DNA from: JACVRW01 sp963746825
GTDB taxonomy: Bacteria > Actinomycetota > Thermoleophilia > Solirubrobacterales > Thermoleophilaceae
Assembly: GCA_963746825.1 (NCBI GenBank)
Contig: CAVVCU010000003.1
Location: 186,001-250,000, forward strand
DNA length: 64,000 nt
Reading direction: 5' to 3'
Every line of letters starts with the position of its first letter. Within the stretch, counting starts at the first letter, position 1. Shown here one piece after another: positions 23,250-30,938 of the stretch. The notes below the pieces were generated by a model that saw only the letters and a list, made by a program, of their open reading frames with translations, was not told the DNA's origin and did not search any database. A program made the position numbers and the translations under genes.

Positions 23250-24857
23250 ATGAGCGATCCGGTAGCCGAGCTGTTCACCGCCGTCAGCGAGACGTCCGCC
23301 TCGCTCGCCGGCAACGGACGCGGTACCCCGCCGCAGCTCGACCGTCCGCCGCGCCCGGACTTCGGCGACTACTCGACGAACGCCGCGATGCTGCTGGCGC
23401 CCACCCTGGGCGAGCCGCCGCGTGCCATCGCAGAGCGCCTGGGCGACGAGCTCGGCAGGCGCCTGGGCGCCTCGGTCGACCGGGTCGAGATCGCCGGCCC
23501 GGGCTTCCTCAACCTGTTCATGGCGGACCGCTGGTACCTCGAGGCCCTGGCGTCGATGCGCGCGGCGGGCGAGCGGTTCGGAGCGGGCGAGGCCGGTGAG
23601 CGCATCCAGGTCGAGTTCGTGTCGGCCAACCCCACCGGGCCCATCACCGTGGCCTCCGCGCGGCACGCCGCCTACGGAGACTCGCTGTCGCGCACGCTGG
23701 AGCTGGCCGGCAACCGGGTCGAGCGGGAGTACTACGTCAACGACTCCGGCACCCAGGTGCGCAAGTTCGGCGAGGCCGTGCGCGCCCGGGCGCGCGGGGA
23801 GGAGCCGGAGGAGTACAGCGGCGCCTACGTGCGCGAGCTGGCGGACCGGATCGAGGGCGCCGCCGATGCGAATCCGGACGAGCTGGCCGCCCAGGCGATC
23901 GCCCTCATGGTGGAGGGCGTCAAGGAGACGCTGGCCCGCTTCCGGGTCGAGATGGACCGCTTCTTCTTCGAGAGCTCGCTGCACGAGTCCGGTGCGGTCG
24001 AGGAGGTGCTCGGGAAGCTCGAGCGCGTGTACGAGCACGACGGCGCGGTGTGGCTGCGCACCACCGAGGACGGCGACGACAAGGACCGCGTGCTGAGGCG
24101 CTCCAACGGCGAGCTCACCTACTTCGCCACCGACATCGCCTACCACGCCGACAAGGTCGCCCGCGCGTACGACCATGCCATCAACGTGCTCGGCTCCGAC
24201 CACCACGGCTACGTCAAGCGAATCCGCGCCGCGTGGAAGGCGCTCGGCGGCGATCCCGATGCCTATGAAATCGTGATCATGCAGTTCGTCAACCTGCTCG
24301 AGCGGGGCGAGCAGGTGCAGATGTCAAAGCGCGCGGGAGCAATCGCCACCCTCGACGCCCTGGCCGACGACATCGGGGTCGACGCCGCCCGCTGGTTCCT
24401 GGTGTCGCGCAGTCACGACACGCGCATCGATCTCGACCTCGACCTGGCCCGCAGCCAATCGCAGGACAACCCGGTCTACTACGTGCAGTACGCCCACGCG
24501 CGGATCGCGTCGATCCTGCGCAGGGCGGGAGACGAGCGCGTCGCGGCGGCCGTCGGCGCGGACCTGGGGGCGAGCACGGAGCAGTTTCATCCTTCGGCCC
24601 GCGCGCTTCTCAAGCGCCTGCTCGAGTTTCCCGGCGAGGTGCGCGAGGCCGCCGCCCGGCGCGCCCCGCACCGGATGACCACCTACGCGCTGGAGACAGC
24701 GCAGGGCTTCTCGGCCTTCTACCGCGACTGCCGCGTGGTCGGGGCGGCCGAGGAGGGGGGCGACGAGGACGTGCGCATCGCGATCTGCGTGCAGGCCAAG
24801 GACGTGCTGGCGCGCGCCCTCGACCTGGTCGGGGTCGAGGCGCCGGAGGCGATGTAG
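23250..24857 (+). CDS. argS: Arginyl-tRNA synthetase with altered HIGH motif
   Basis: A 535-residue class I synthetase charging tRNA-Arg. The Arg-specific N-terminal domain (residues 1-85), catalytic Rossmann core (VEFVSANPTGP) and C-terminal DALR anticodon-binding domain are in order. The KMSKS-like loop is QMSKRAG (Met358-Lys360). The HIGH signature is not recognisable: where Bacillus-type enzymes have HLGH the sequence reads T133-V-A-S136 followed by ARHAAYGD. The ATG is preceded only by a weak AATTCTCCT region. Being the only argS in view and otherwise intact it is presumably active. Confidence 0.95.
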   Translation: MSDPVAELFTAVSETSASLAGNGRGTPPQLDRPPRPDFGDYSTNAAMLLAPTLGEPPRAIAERLGDELGRRLGASVDRVEIAGPGFLNLFMADRWYLEALASMRAAGERFGAGEAGERIQVEFVSANPTGPITVASARHAAYGDSLSRTLELAGNRVEREYYVNDSGTQVRKFGEAVRARARGEEPEEYSGAYVRELADRIEGAADANPDELAAQAIALMVEGVKETLARFRVEMDRFFFESSLHESGAVEEVLGKLERVYEHDGAVWLRTTEDGDDKDRVLRRSNGELTYFATDIAYHADKVARAYDHAINVLGSDHHGYVKRIRAAWKALGGDPDAYEIVIMQFVNLLERGEQVQMSKRAGAIATLDALADDIGVDAARWFLVSRSHDTRIDLDLDLARSQSQDNPVYYVQYAHARIASILRRAGDERVAAAVGADLGASTEQFHPSARALLKRLLEFPGEVREAAARRAPHRMTTYALETAQGFSAFYRDCRVVGAAEEGGDEDVRIAICVQAKDVLARALDLVGVEAPEAM

Positions 24858-24883
24858 CTAGCGGGGCCACCGCGACCGCCTTG

Positions 24884-24889
24884 TAGTCT
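24884..24889 (+). promoter_or_regulatory. -10-like TAGTCT box before the secreted hydrolase gene
   Basis: TAGTCT ends ten bases before ATG 24900 with only GCC repeats between, so no Shine-Dalgarno. Leaderless-type spacing. Confidence 0.4.
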
Positions 24890-24899
24890 GCCGCCGCCT

Positions 24900-26213
24900 A
24901 TGCGCCTCGCCCTCCTGCTCGCGCTGGTCGCCGGTCTGGTGCTCGCGGCGCCCGCCGCCGCCGTCGATCGCTACGTCCCGATGAAGGCGCCGCCCGCGCC
25001 CGGGCCGGCCAAGTACGACAGGGTTTTCGTGCAGCAGCTCGGCCCCGCCGGCGCGCGCAACGTGCTGGTTCTCGTGCCCGGCACCAACGGCGGGGCGGGC
25101 GGGATCACGCCGGTGGCGCGCGACATCGTCCGGCGCGTCCCGAGCACACAGGTGTGGATCGTCGACCGCCGCCAGCAGGCCTTCGAGGACACCGCGGTGT
25201 TCGCGCAGCGCGATCCCGACGCGGCACTCGATCACTACCTGGGCTTCAAGTACCGCAGCGTCAGGGGCGTGGACGCGAAGTACGTGGCCGAATGGGGGCT
25301 CCGGGTGCAGCTGCGGGACCTGCGCAGCGTCGTCAAGCGTGCCGCACGTGGTGGACGAAGGGTCGTGCTGGGCGGTCACTCCGCCGGTGCCTCGGCGGCC
25401 GTGGCCTACGCGGCGTGGGACTTCGGCGGCCGTGCGGGCTGGCGCGACCTCGACGGCCTGGTGCTGATCGACGGGGGCCTGCTGGGCAGCTTCGCGGAGG
25501 CCGACGCCGAGCGTGCTCGCCGCGAGCTGGCCGACATTCGCGAGGGCAACGTGTTCCTCGACCTGCTCGGCTTCGGCATCCCGGAGATCGCCGGCATCTT
25601 CGCGCAGGTGGGGGCGCTGTACGCCTACGAGCGACCCGACGCACCGTCCACGCTGCAGAACTTCCCTCTGCTGCCACCCGACCTCAAGGCTCCCGTCCCG
25701 GTGACCAACGAAGCCGCGCTCGGCTACGCCTTCGACGAGACGACCTCTCCGGACGCGCTGGCGCTAATCCGCATCCGGGCCGGCGGGCTGGCGGCGAGCG
25801 GCGACCCGCGGCCTTGGCAGGACGCCGAGCTCACTCCGATTCGCCGCTTCGCCCGCGCCTACGCCGGCAACGCGCCCAACGCGACCGAGTGGTACTACCC
25901 GCGCCGGCTGCTGCTCGACTTCGACGCGGCCAGCGACCTGCGCATGAACGAGGCGGCCCGGATCCTCGGCCTGCGCCTCGAGCACGGGCGCGAGATCGAC
26001 CTGCCGCTCTACGCCTTCAGCACCGACCTCTCGCAGGGCCGGGTGGCGCGCGGCGCCCGAGAGCTCGCCCGCATCTCGCCGATCGAGAAGCCGGTGGTAG
26101 TCGACGACCGGCAGACCAGCCACCTCGATCCGCTGTCGGCCGCGCCGCAGACCAACCGCTTCCTCAAAACGGTCGCGCCATTCCTGAAGCGGACCCTGCG
26201 CCGCGAGCGCTAG
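24900..26213 (+). CDS. Secreted alpha/beta-hydrolase-like protein
   Basis: A 437-residue exported protein. Residues 1-22 are a Sec signal peptide (LALLLALVAGLVLAAPAAA). The mature part has an oxyanion-type VLVLVPGTNGGAGG and a nucleophile elbow VVLGGHSAGASAAVAY, followed by DGLVLIDGGLLG, so it has the look of a serine esterase or lipase. A candidate catalytic His is in RQTSHLDPLSAAP near the C-terminus. The substrate is unknown. The stop interlocks with the stop of ccdA in CTAG (26210-26213). Confidence 0.78.
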   Translation: MRLALLLALVAGLVLAAPAAAVDRYVPMKAPPAPGPAKYDRVFVQQLGPAGARNVLVLVPGTNGGAGGITPVARDIVRRVPSTQVWIVDRRQQAFEDTAVFAQRDPDAALDHYLGFKYRSVRGVDAKYVAEWGLRVQLRDLRSVVKRAARGGRRVVLGGHSAGASAAVAYAAWDFGGRAGWRDLDGLVLIDGGLLGSFAEADAERARRELADIREGNVFLDLLGFGIPEIAGIFAQVGALYAYERPDAPSTLQNFPLLPPDLKAPVPVTNEAALGYAFDETTSPDALALIRIRAGGLAASGDPRPWQDAELTPIRRFARAYAGNAPNATEWYYPRRLLLDFDAASDLRMNEAARILGLRLEHGREIDLPLYAFSTDLSQGRVARGARELARISPIEKPVVVDDRQTSHLDPLSAAPQTNRFLKTVAPFLKRTLRRER

Positions 26214-26959
26214 ATCTCGCTGAAGAAGTTGATGCCCAGCTTGTCCATGGCCTGAAGGGCCTCGGAGTTCAGCCGGGTGAGCTCGTTGGTGTAGAGCAGC
26301 ACCCCCATCACGATCAGCACCACGCCCGACACCACGGTGATCGCGCGGAAGTGGTCGCGAAAGAAGCGGAACACGCCGGAGAAGGTGCTGAAGGCGAGCG
26401 CGCTGAGGATGAACGGGACGGCCAGGCCGAGGGCGTAGAAGGCCAGCAGCACGCCGCCTTCGCCGACCGTGCCTTCGGTGGAGGCGGCCGTGAGGATCGC
26501 GCCCAGGGTGGGGCCCGTGCAGGGAAGCCAGGCGACGGCGAACGCCAGACCGGCCACGATCGGCCCCCCGGTGTGGGCGCGGCGCATGAGCTCCTCCGGG
26601 CGCCAGTCGCGGTTGAGGACGGGGAGAAAGAGCGTGCCGATGAAGAGCACGCCCATCAGGGCGATGATGATCCCGGAGATCTCGCGCAGCAGCGCCCGGT
26701 GGTCGTTGAGGGTCTGGCCGAGCCCGGTGGCGCTCATACCCAAGGCGACGAACATGGCGGTGAAGGCCAGGCAGAACAACAGCGCCGGACCGAGTACCTG
26801 AGTGCGCCGGTGGCCCTCCTGAAGGTCGGCGAACGACACGCCGGAGATCGTCGACAGGTAGCCGGGCACCAGCGGTAGCACGCAGGGAGACACGAAGGAG
26901 ATGAAGCCGACGGCGAAGGCGGCGAAGACGGTGGCGTCGACGGTTTCCGCGCCGATCAC
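26210..26959 (-). CDS. ccdA: Cytochrome c biogenesis protein CcdA
   Basis: A 249-residue membrane thiol transporter with six predicted helices. The conserved first-helix SFVSPCVLPLVPGYLS and the later LAFAVAWLPCTGPTLGAIL carry the cysteine pair that shuttles reducing power from cytoplasmic thioredoxin to apocytochrome c or other extracytoplasmic thiol proteins. Second gene after ccmH with an ATGA overlap (26956-26959). No resB/ccsA or thiol-disulfide partner is within view, so the system must be completed elsewhere. Confidence 0.93.
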   Translation of the reverse strand: MIGAETVDATVFAAFAVGFISFVSPCVLPLVPGYLSTISGVSFADLQEGHRRTQVLGPALLFCLAFTAMFVALGMSATGLGQTLNDHRALLREISGIIIALMGVLFIGTLFLPVLNRDWRPEELMRRAHTGGPIVAGLAFAVAWLPCTGPTLGAILTAASTEGTVGEGGVLLAFYALGLAVPFILSALAFSTFSGVFRFFRDHFRAITVVSGVVLIVMGVLLYTNELTRLNSEALQAMDKLGINFFSEI

Positions 26960-27435
26960 AGCTCGTAGCGCTCCATGTCGGAGTCGAGGCGTCCCGAGTC
27001 GACGCCGGGGCCGGCCGGCGCCGGGCGCCGCGGCCCACGCCCGCGCCAGCGCAGCACCGCGAGGGCGATGCCGCCCAGGCCGAGGACGATCGCCAACGCG
27101 GGGATGGCGTACACGAGAACGTCGCCCAGGCTGTCGTCGTCGCCGTCACCGGGAAGCGCGAGGACGCTCTCGCCGAATTGGGCGGCCAGCGCCTGCTTGA
27201 TCTCGTCCTTGGAGCGGCACTTCGCCACCTGGCGCTCGATGTAGGCCCGCTGGCGCTGGGCCTGCGGAGCCTCGGTGGCCAGGCCGAGCGGCGTGCCGCA
27301 GACGGGGCACATCACCTCGTCCTCGACGTCCGCCAGTGTGGTCTGCGGGCAGTTCTGGGCCAGCGCAGCGGGGGCGAAGAGCGCGACCAGGGCGCACGAA
27401 ATGGCGATCGAAACCGGTGCGAGAAGCCTGCGCAT
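26956..27435 (-). CDS. ccmH: CcmH-type cytochrome c maturation thiol protein
   Basis: A 159-residue protein with a signal peptide (residues 1-26), the redox motif VMCPVCGTPLGLATEAP, a conserved helix RAYIERQVAKCRSKDEIKQAL, and one transmembrane helix (VLVYAIPALAIVLGLGGIALAVL, about 105-127). CcmH proteins reduce the haem-binding cysteines of apocytochrome c. An extra Cys (AKCRSK) lies in the helix. Start ATG 27435; a TAGTCT box lies 12 bases upstream. Confidence 0.88.
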   Translation of the reverse strand: MRRLLAPVSIAISCALVALFAPAALAQNCPQTTLADVEDEVMCPVCGTPLGLATEAPQAQRQRAYIERQVAKCRSKDEIKQALAAQFGESVLALPGDGDDDSLGDVLVYAIPALAIVLGLGGIALAVLRWRGRGPRRPAPAGPGVDSGRLDSDMERYEL

Positions 27436-27515
27436 GAACCGCCGTCAAGACTAGATGGAGGCCGAACCCCCGAACCGGCGTACTAAAATCCCGGCGCGGC
27501 CCGACCGGCCGCCGC

Positions 27516-27556
27516 GCGGACGTAGCTCAGTTGGTAGAGCGTTGGCTTCCCAAGCC
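27516..27556 (+). repeat. 5' half of tRNA-Gly(CCC), left repeat of the small element
   Basis: These 41 bases are identical to bases 1-41 of the intact tRNA at 29640-29680, from acceptor strand through the anticodon loop to the end of GCTTCCCAAGCC, and then diverge completely. A TAAAAT box (27484-27489) lies upstream, so this is probably the original chromosomal promoter-proximal half, separated from its 3' part by insertion. Not a functional tRNA. Confidence 0.85.
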
Positions 27557-27639
27557 GCTTCAGGGCCTATGTGGGGTGTCGCATTACCCCTTGATTCCGC
27601 TCTCCAGAGGGAAGCTAGTTCGGAGGAGTTCGGCGTGAT

Positions 27640-27777
27640 GGTGTGGCTCTGTTTGCCCATTGTTTGCCCACTTGAGGGCGTTTCCTTTGGTCGCGCAGCG
27701 AGTGCTGCGCTTAGGTCAAGCGAAGGCGCTTCCTCGCCCGGCAGAAGGTGGGCATAAGTGGAGAGCGTGTCTAGCGG
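27640..27777 (-). pseudogene. Tyrosine recombinase (integrase) C-terminal remnant
   Basis: The minus-strand frame reads PLDTLSTYAHLLPGEEAP and then LDLSAALA, the standard C-terminal end of actinobacterial phage-type integrases, with the nucleophile Tyr in STYAHLLP. Upstream of it the frame no longer resembles an integrase (no HxLRH or GH motifs), so at least 300 residues are gone. It lies about 90 bases inside the left attachment core, the usual place for int. The tail ends in a GKQ-rich stretch encoded by the TGTTTGCCCA repeats. Confidence 0.65.
27650..27670. repeat. Paired TGTTTGCCCA direct repeats (left arm)
   Basis: TGTTTGCCCA occurs at 27650-27659 and 27661-27670, period 11 bases. The same pair recurs at the other end of the element. 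Spacing of one helical turn suggests arm-type integrase or excisionase binding sites. Confidence 0.5.
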
Positions 27778-27889
27778 GGTGTCGTTGCGCGAAGGGAAGG
27801 CCCGTGGCGGGACTTGGGCGCTTCGGTCTTGCCCTTGACCCTCGGGCGTCGCCGAACGACCATGCTCCGGAACGCTCAGTGCTGCCCGC

Positions 27890-28642
27890 CTAGCGCGTGT
27901 AGCGACCGGGACGCTTGCCGAGGAGCGCCGCACCACCGGCGATGAGCCGGGCGCGTAGCCTGTGCCGGGCACTGTTCGCGGGATCCCCGGCGGGAAGAAC
28001 GCCGACCGCCCAGGCCCTCCGCTTCCAGTCGGCCAGCTTCAGTGTCCCATCGCGCGCCGGCAATGAGTCCGAGGGCTCCAGGAGGCGACGGCGGTGGATG
28101 TAGCGCCCGCAGTTCGAGAACACCTCGAGCACGCGGACGCGCACCGCAAGCAGCGCCCCCGGATAAAGTTCCACCAGGCTCTCGTCCAGCTCGGCCCGGC
28201 CGTGCAACCGCAGGCGCTTGCCCCTCTCGAAGTCGATGAACAGGAGCCCCACGTCCGGTCGCTCGCCGAGGTTGCCGGCCGTTAGGAACATGCCGTTGCC
28301 GTCGTGAAGCGGAAAGCAAAGCTCGCGCTCGCCGAGCACGCGCACGAAGCCTGGCTCGCCGCCCTTGTGCGAGCACGTCGGCACCCCGCGGTGGTCGACC
28401 GTCGCGATGAAGAAGGTGTCGACGCTCTCGATGAAAGCACGATCCTGCGCATCGATCTGGTCGTTCGCGAGGCGCTCATTGAGCCGGTCGGCCAGCCGCC
28501 GGGTGTCGAAGCGGTCCTGGAGGCGTCGGTGCTCAGCGGCGTAGGGAACGGGGCCCGCCGCGTCCGTCGTCCTTCGCAGCCGCCTCCGACGGCCTCCTGC
28601 CGGGCCGGCTGCGGGTTCAACTCGTTGATCAAACTTAGCCAT
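27890..28642 (-). CDS. Pyridoxamine-5'-phosphate-oxidase-like FMN protein
   Basis: A 250-residue protein of the split-barrel flavin family. The region RAFIESVDTFFIATVDHRGVP, CSHKGGEPGFVRVLGERE, FPLHDGNGMFLTAGNL and VGLLFIDFERGKRLRLHGRA follows the general PNPOx order of FMN-contacting strands. Such proteins are often annotated as general stress or F420/FMN-dependent; the substrate is unknown. ATG 28642 is the first plausible start; about 40 residues rich in Arg/Gly precede the domain, so the real start may be later. It is the only intact gene inside the small tRNA-bounded element. Confidence 0.75.
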   Translation of the reverse strand: MAKFDQRVEPAAGPAGGRRRRLRRTTDAAGPVPYAAEHRRLQDRFDTRRLADRLNERLANDQIDAQDRAFIESVDTFFIATVDHRGVPTCSHKGGEPGFVRVLGERELCFPLHDGNGMFLTAGNLGERPDVGLLFIDFERGKRLRLHGRAELDESLVELYPGALLAVRVRVLEVFSNCGRYIHRRRLLEPSDSLPARDGTLKLADWKRRAWAVGVLPAGDPANSARHRLRARLIAGGAALLGKRPGRYTR

Positions 28643-29083
28643 CGAAGGCTCGCCGCCCGAACGGATCACTTCACGAATCCGACCTCGGCGCTCTGGTTGC
28701 CAGGATAGCCGCTCTGACGACCGCGGGGCCGCAGTCGAGCAATCGAAGCGCGGCTTCGTCCCCGGTGCCGCCAGCCGCTGGAGGCCGTCAAACTGGCCTT
28801 CGTTCAGTGGCGGTGGTTGACGGCGCCCGTACGTGATCCCGGCGACCGGCATCAGGCCCCCCGCGGGGCCCCTCGCGTGGATGCGCAGTGGACGCTCGTT
28901 CACGGCTCACGAGGTCGCGCGTACGGCGTCGAACAACTCGACGTCGCCGGCGTCGAGGCTGACCCCATCAGACAGCCGCTCGCGATTGGTCTCGACCCGC
29001 AGCCTTGCCTCGACGGCACGTTCACGCAGCGGCAGCAACCTCGAAAGTCGGTCAGTTCGCCGAGACTCCCCCAGCCGCAAAGC
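28643..29083. other. Gene-free stretch within the small element
   Basis: About 440 bases between the PNPOx-like gene and the decayed ORF. Overlapping frames exist on both strands but none resembles a known protein or has a convincing start. No clear repeat or hairpin noticed. Confidence 0.4.
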
Positions 29084-29450
29084 CTACGCGGCACGGTCGC
29101 GAGGCATCTCCTCGCCGAGGTCGAACCACCAGTGCGCCCAGGCCTCGTGGCGGGCTGGCCCACGTATTCCTCCAGCACGCTCTCGGCGTGGTGGCGCCAC
29201 CCGACCTCCAGATCCTCATCGCAGACCCCGTCGCCTTCCGTCGGCCCGATCAGCAGCGCCAGGTGCAGGTTTGCGTCGAGCGAGACCAGCCGCGATCCGG
29301 GCCACGACGCCCTCCGGTCCCAGCGCCCACGCGCCGCTTCGTCGCGCGGATCTCGGTCAGCGAACGCGAGTCCGGCAGGTCGAGCCCGGCAGCGGCCGTC
29401 CCAGAGCCGTCCGGCCCTGCCGCGCCTCCTGGACGCCGGGTTGAGCTTCG
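29084..29450 (-). pseudogene. Decayed element-type hypothetical gene
   Basis: Two minus-strand frames, joined by a frameshift near 29150, read LVSLDANLHLALLIGP, then WRHHAESVLEEYVGQ, then HEAWAHWWFDLGEEMPRD before TAG 29086. The last motif resembles hypothetical proteins I associate with actinobacterial phage-like and integrative elements (a W-x-W/F-x-(F/L)-x-x-GEEMP pattern). No function is known. Upstream codons degrade into unrelated frames. Confidence 0.4.
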
Positions 29451-29542
29451 AACCGACGACGTGGCCGCCGCCTTCGACCGGATGGCCGCCAAGCGCTTCT
29501 TGGGCGCAACCAAGTGGAGTTGGGCGGTGGTCCTCGTGGCGC

Positions 29543-29564
29543 TGTTTGCCCACCTGTTTGCCCA
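29543..29564. repeat. Paired TGTTTGCCCA direct repeats (right arm)
   Basis: TGTTTGCCCA at 29543-29552 and 29555-29564, period 12 bases, in the same orientation as the pair at 27650. Lies about 105 bases left of the tRNA core. Confidence 0.5.
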
Positions 29565-29639
29565 CTCGCTCATTCACGCCCGCCGCTCGTAGCGAGATAC
29601 GCAGCAAACCCGCTCCGAGAGCTAGAATCGCGCCCTCTA

Positions 29640-29712
29640 GCGGACGTAGCTCAGTTGGTAGAGCGTTGGCTTCCCAAGCCAAAGGTCGCGGGTTCGAAGC
29701 CCGTCGTCCGCT
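29640..29712 (+). tRNA. tRNA-Gly(CCC)
   Basis: 73 bases fold as a complete cloverleaf: acceptor GCGGACG/CGTCCGC, D-stem GCTC/GAGC, anticodon stem TTGGC/GCCAA with loop TTCCCAA (anticodon CCC), T-stem GCGGG/CCCGT with loop TTCGAAG, and discriminator T. No encoded CCA. A TAGAAT box lies 13 bases upstream. It is the only complete copy in the window and the attachment site of both neighbouring elements. Confidence 0.95.
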
Positions 29713-29713
29713 T
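29669..29713 (+). repeat. attL-like 45-base direct repeat of the island
   Basis: These 45 bases (anticodon loop to 3' end of the tRNA plus one base) recur exactly at 56869-56913, 27,200 bases away. This is the standard result of a tyrosine-recombinase element that integrates in a tRNA and restores its 3' half. Confidence 0.85.
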
Positions 29714-30392
29714 CGGCGAGATCGTGCGAGGCTCGGAAAGCCCTGCAGAAGCGGCATCAGGCGCCAGCTCGGCTAGCCAAGTATCGGATGCGACAAGGTG
29801 CCCTAGATGCACCTAAAGATCGCGGGGGATTGTGCGCCGAAGGTGTACCCAAGCTGAGCCGGAGCCGTGTCGCACCCGGCGCTCCATCGCCTCCGGTTAC
29901 AGCGCCCGAGGCCCCCCTTGCGCGACAAGAATGACAATCCATCCTTGAGCTGTGACGGGCGTCACGCGCGTCCGCCGGGCGCGCGAGCGGGATCGCCATA
30001 CGGCTGTCGATCACGTTGGAGGCTCTGGATGCCTCATCGAAGACTGGGACGGAGCAGCGACCGCGCATGTTCAGCGTGGTGGCGAGCGAGATCAGTCCCT
30101 CAGAGAAGCCCGGCCGCGTCGACACAATGAGTGGCACGCTGGTAACGGCGAAGCCGTGGAGCAGCCGGACTCGTAGCCGCCGGCGTAGGTGGCGAAGAAG
30201 CGGGACGAGACCTCGCAGGAGCCTCCGCATCTCAAGAGCCGAGGCGCCTGGAGTAAGCGCGGTCCCTACGGCGCCGGCGCCGTGGAGGGTCGTGACCGTG
30301 CGCCCCATCCCTGCCCTAAGATGGGCGACGAGCCAGCGGCGCTGGGCTACAAGCGGCCCGAGGCACCGCGCCGTCACGAGCTCCCCCGTGCA
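29713..30392. other. 680-base stretch at the left end of the island without a recognised gene
   Basis: A minus-strand frame (29757-30377) has a coding-like preference for G/C in third positions in its middle (for example VPLIVSTRPGFSEGLISL) but matches nothing I know and has no clear start. An AGGTGC-N7-GCACCT inverted repeat lies near 29796-29814. Could be a decayed gene end. Confidence 0.35.
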
Positions 30393-30938
30393 TCAGGACG
30401 AACCGAACACGTGGCGACGGGACCGCTCGTCTAGCGGGCGTGCCGGATTGCCTGCGACCGTCGCGCCGCGCGGCACGTCCTTCGTTACCACTGCGCCGGC
30501 CCCGATCATCGCCCCGGCGCCCACCCGCAAACCGCCCAGGATGACGGCGCCGGAGCCGATCGAGGCGCCGCTCTCGACGAAGGTCCGGCTCAGCTGCCAA
30601 TCAGCGTCGGTCTGCGACTGGCCCGCACTGTTCGTCGCGCGGGGGCGCTTGTCGTTTACGAAGACGACTCCGTGCCCGACGAAGACCTCGTCGCCGATCG
30701 TCACGCCCTCGCAGATGAACGTGTGGCTCTGCACCTTGCACCTCGAGCCGATGGTCGCCCCCTTCTGAACCTCCACGAAGGTACCCAGGCGGGTACCGCG
30801 CCCTATCGCGCAGCCGTACAGGTTGGTGAAGGGGTGAACGACGACGTCCTCCCCGAAGCTCACGTCGCGTATGAGGCGGAAGGGGGCGTCATTTGCTGGA
30901 AGCTCGACTGAGCGGCTCCGAGGGTTGGAGGTCTCCAC
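30393..30938 (-). CDS. Left-handed beta-helix (hexapeptide) acyltransferase
   Basis: A 181-residue protein built almost wholly of hexapeptide repeats (VVVHPFTNLYGCAIGRGTRLG, TIGSRCKVQSHTFIC split by turns, ASIGSGAVILGGLRVGAGAMI, GAGAVVTKDVPRGATVAGNPAR), the parallel beta-helix of sugar O- or N-acetyltransferases. The ending VTKDVPRGATVAGNPAR is typical of WbbJ/PglD/WlbB-type enzymes that acetylate UDP-amino sugars, with a likely catalytic His in VFVGHGVVF. GTG 30938 has AAGGGA nine bases upstream. First gene of the polysaccharide region, oriented away from it; presumably makes an N-acetylated sugar precursor together with the DegT aminotransferase and a Gfo/Idh dehydrogenase. Confidence 0.88.
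   Translation of the reverse strand: METSNPRSRSVELPANDAPFRLIRDVSFGEDVVVHPFTNLYGCAIGRGTRLGTFVEVQKGATIGSRCKVQSHTFICEGVTIGDEVFVGHGVVFVNDKRPRATNSAGQSQTDADWQLSRTFVESGASIGSGAVILGGLRVGAGAMIGAGAVVTKDVPRGATVAGNPARPLDERSRRHVFGSS

Larger units (their letters stand above)
27545..29680. mobile_element. 2.1-kb integrated-element relic at tRNA-Gly
   Basis: Bounded by the 41-base tRNA 5'-half repeats (27516-27556 and 29640-29680) that share the GCTTCCCAAGCC core. Inside each end, about 90-100 bases from the core, sits a pair of TGTTTGCCCA repeats. It carries an integrase C-terminus next to the left core, one intact PNPOx-like gene and a decayed element-type ORF. I read it as the shrunken remains of an integrative element that used the anticodon-loop region as attachment site and supplied a new 5' half for the tRNA. 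Confidence 0.6.

Noticed and set aside
27491..27518. GC-rich inverted repeat before the tRNA 5' fragment
   Set aside because: GCGCGGC/GCCGCGC pairing is possible but lies where a tRNA promoter is expected and such pairs are common in this base composition.
29757..30377. Minus-strand 206-codon frame at the left island end
   Set aside because: Partly coding-like base use but no family, no start signal and low-complexity Arg-rich ends; kept only as a note.
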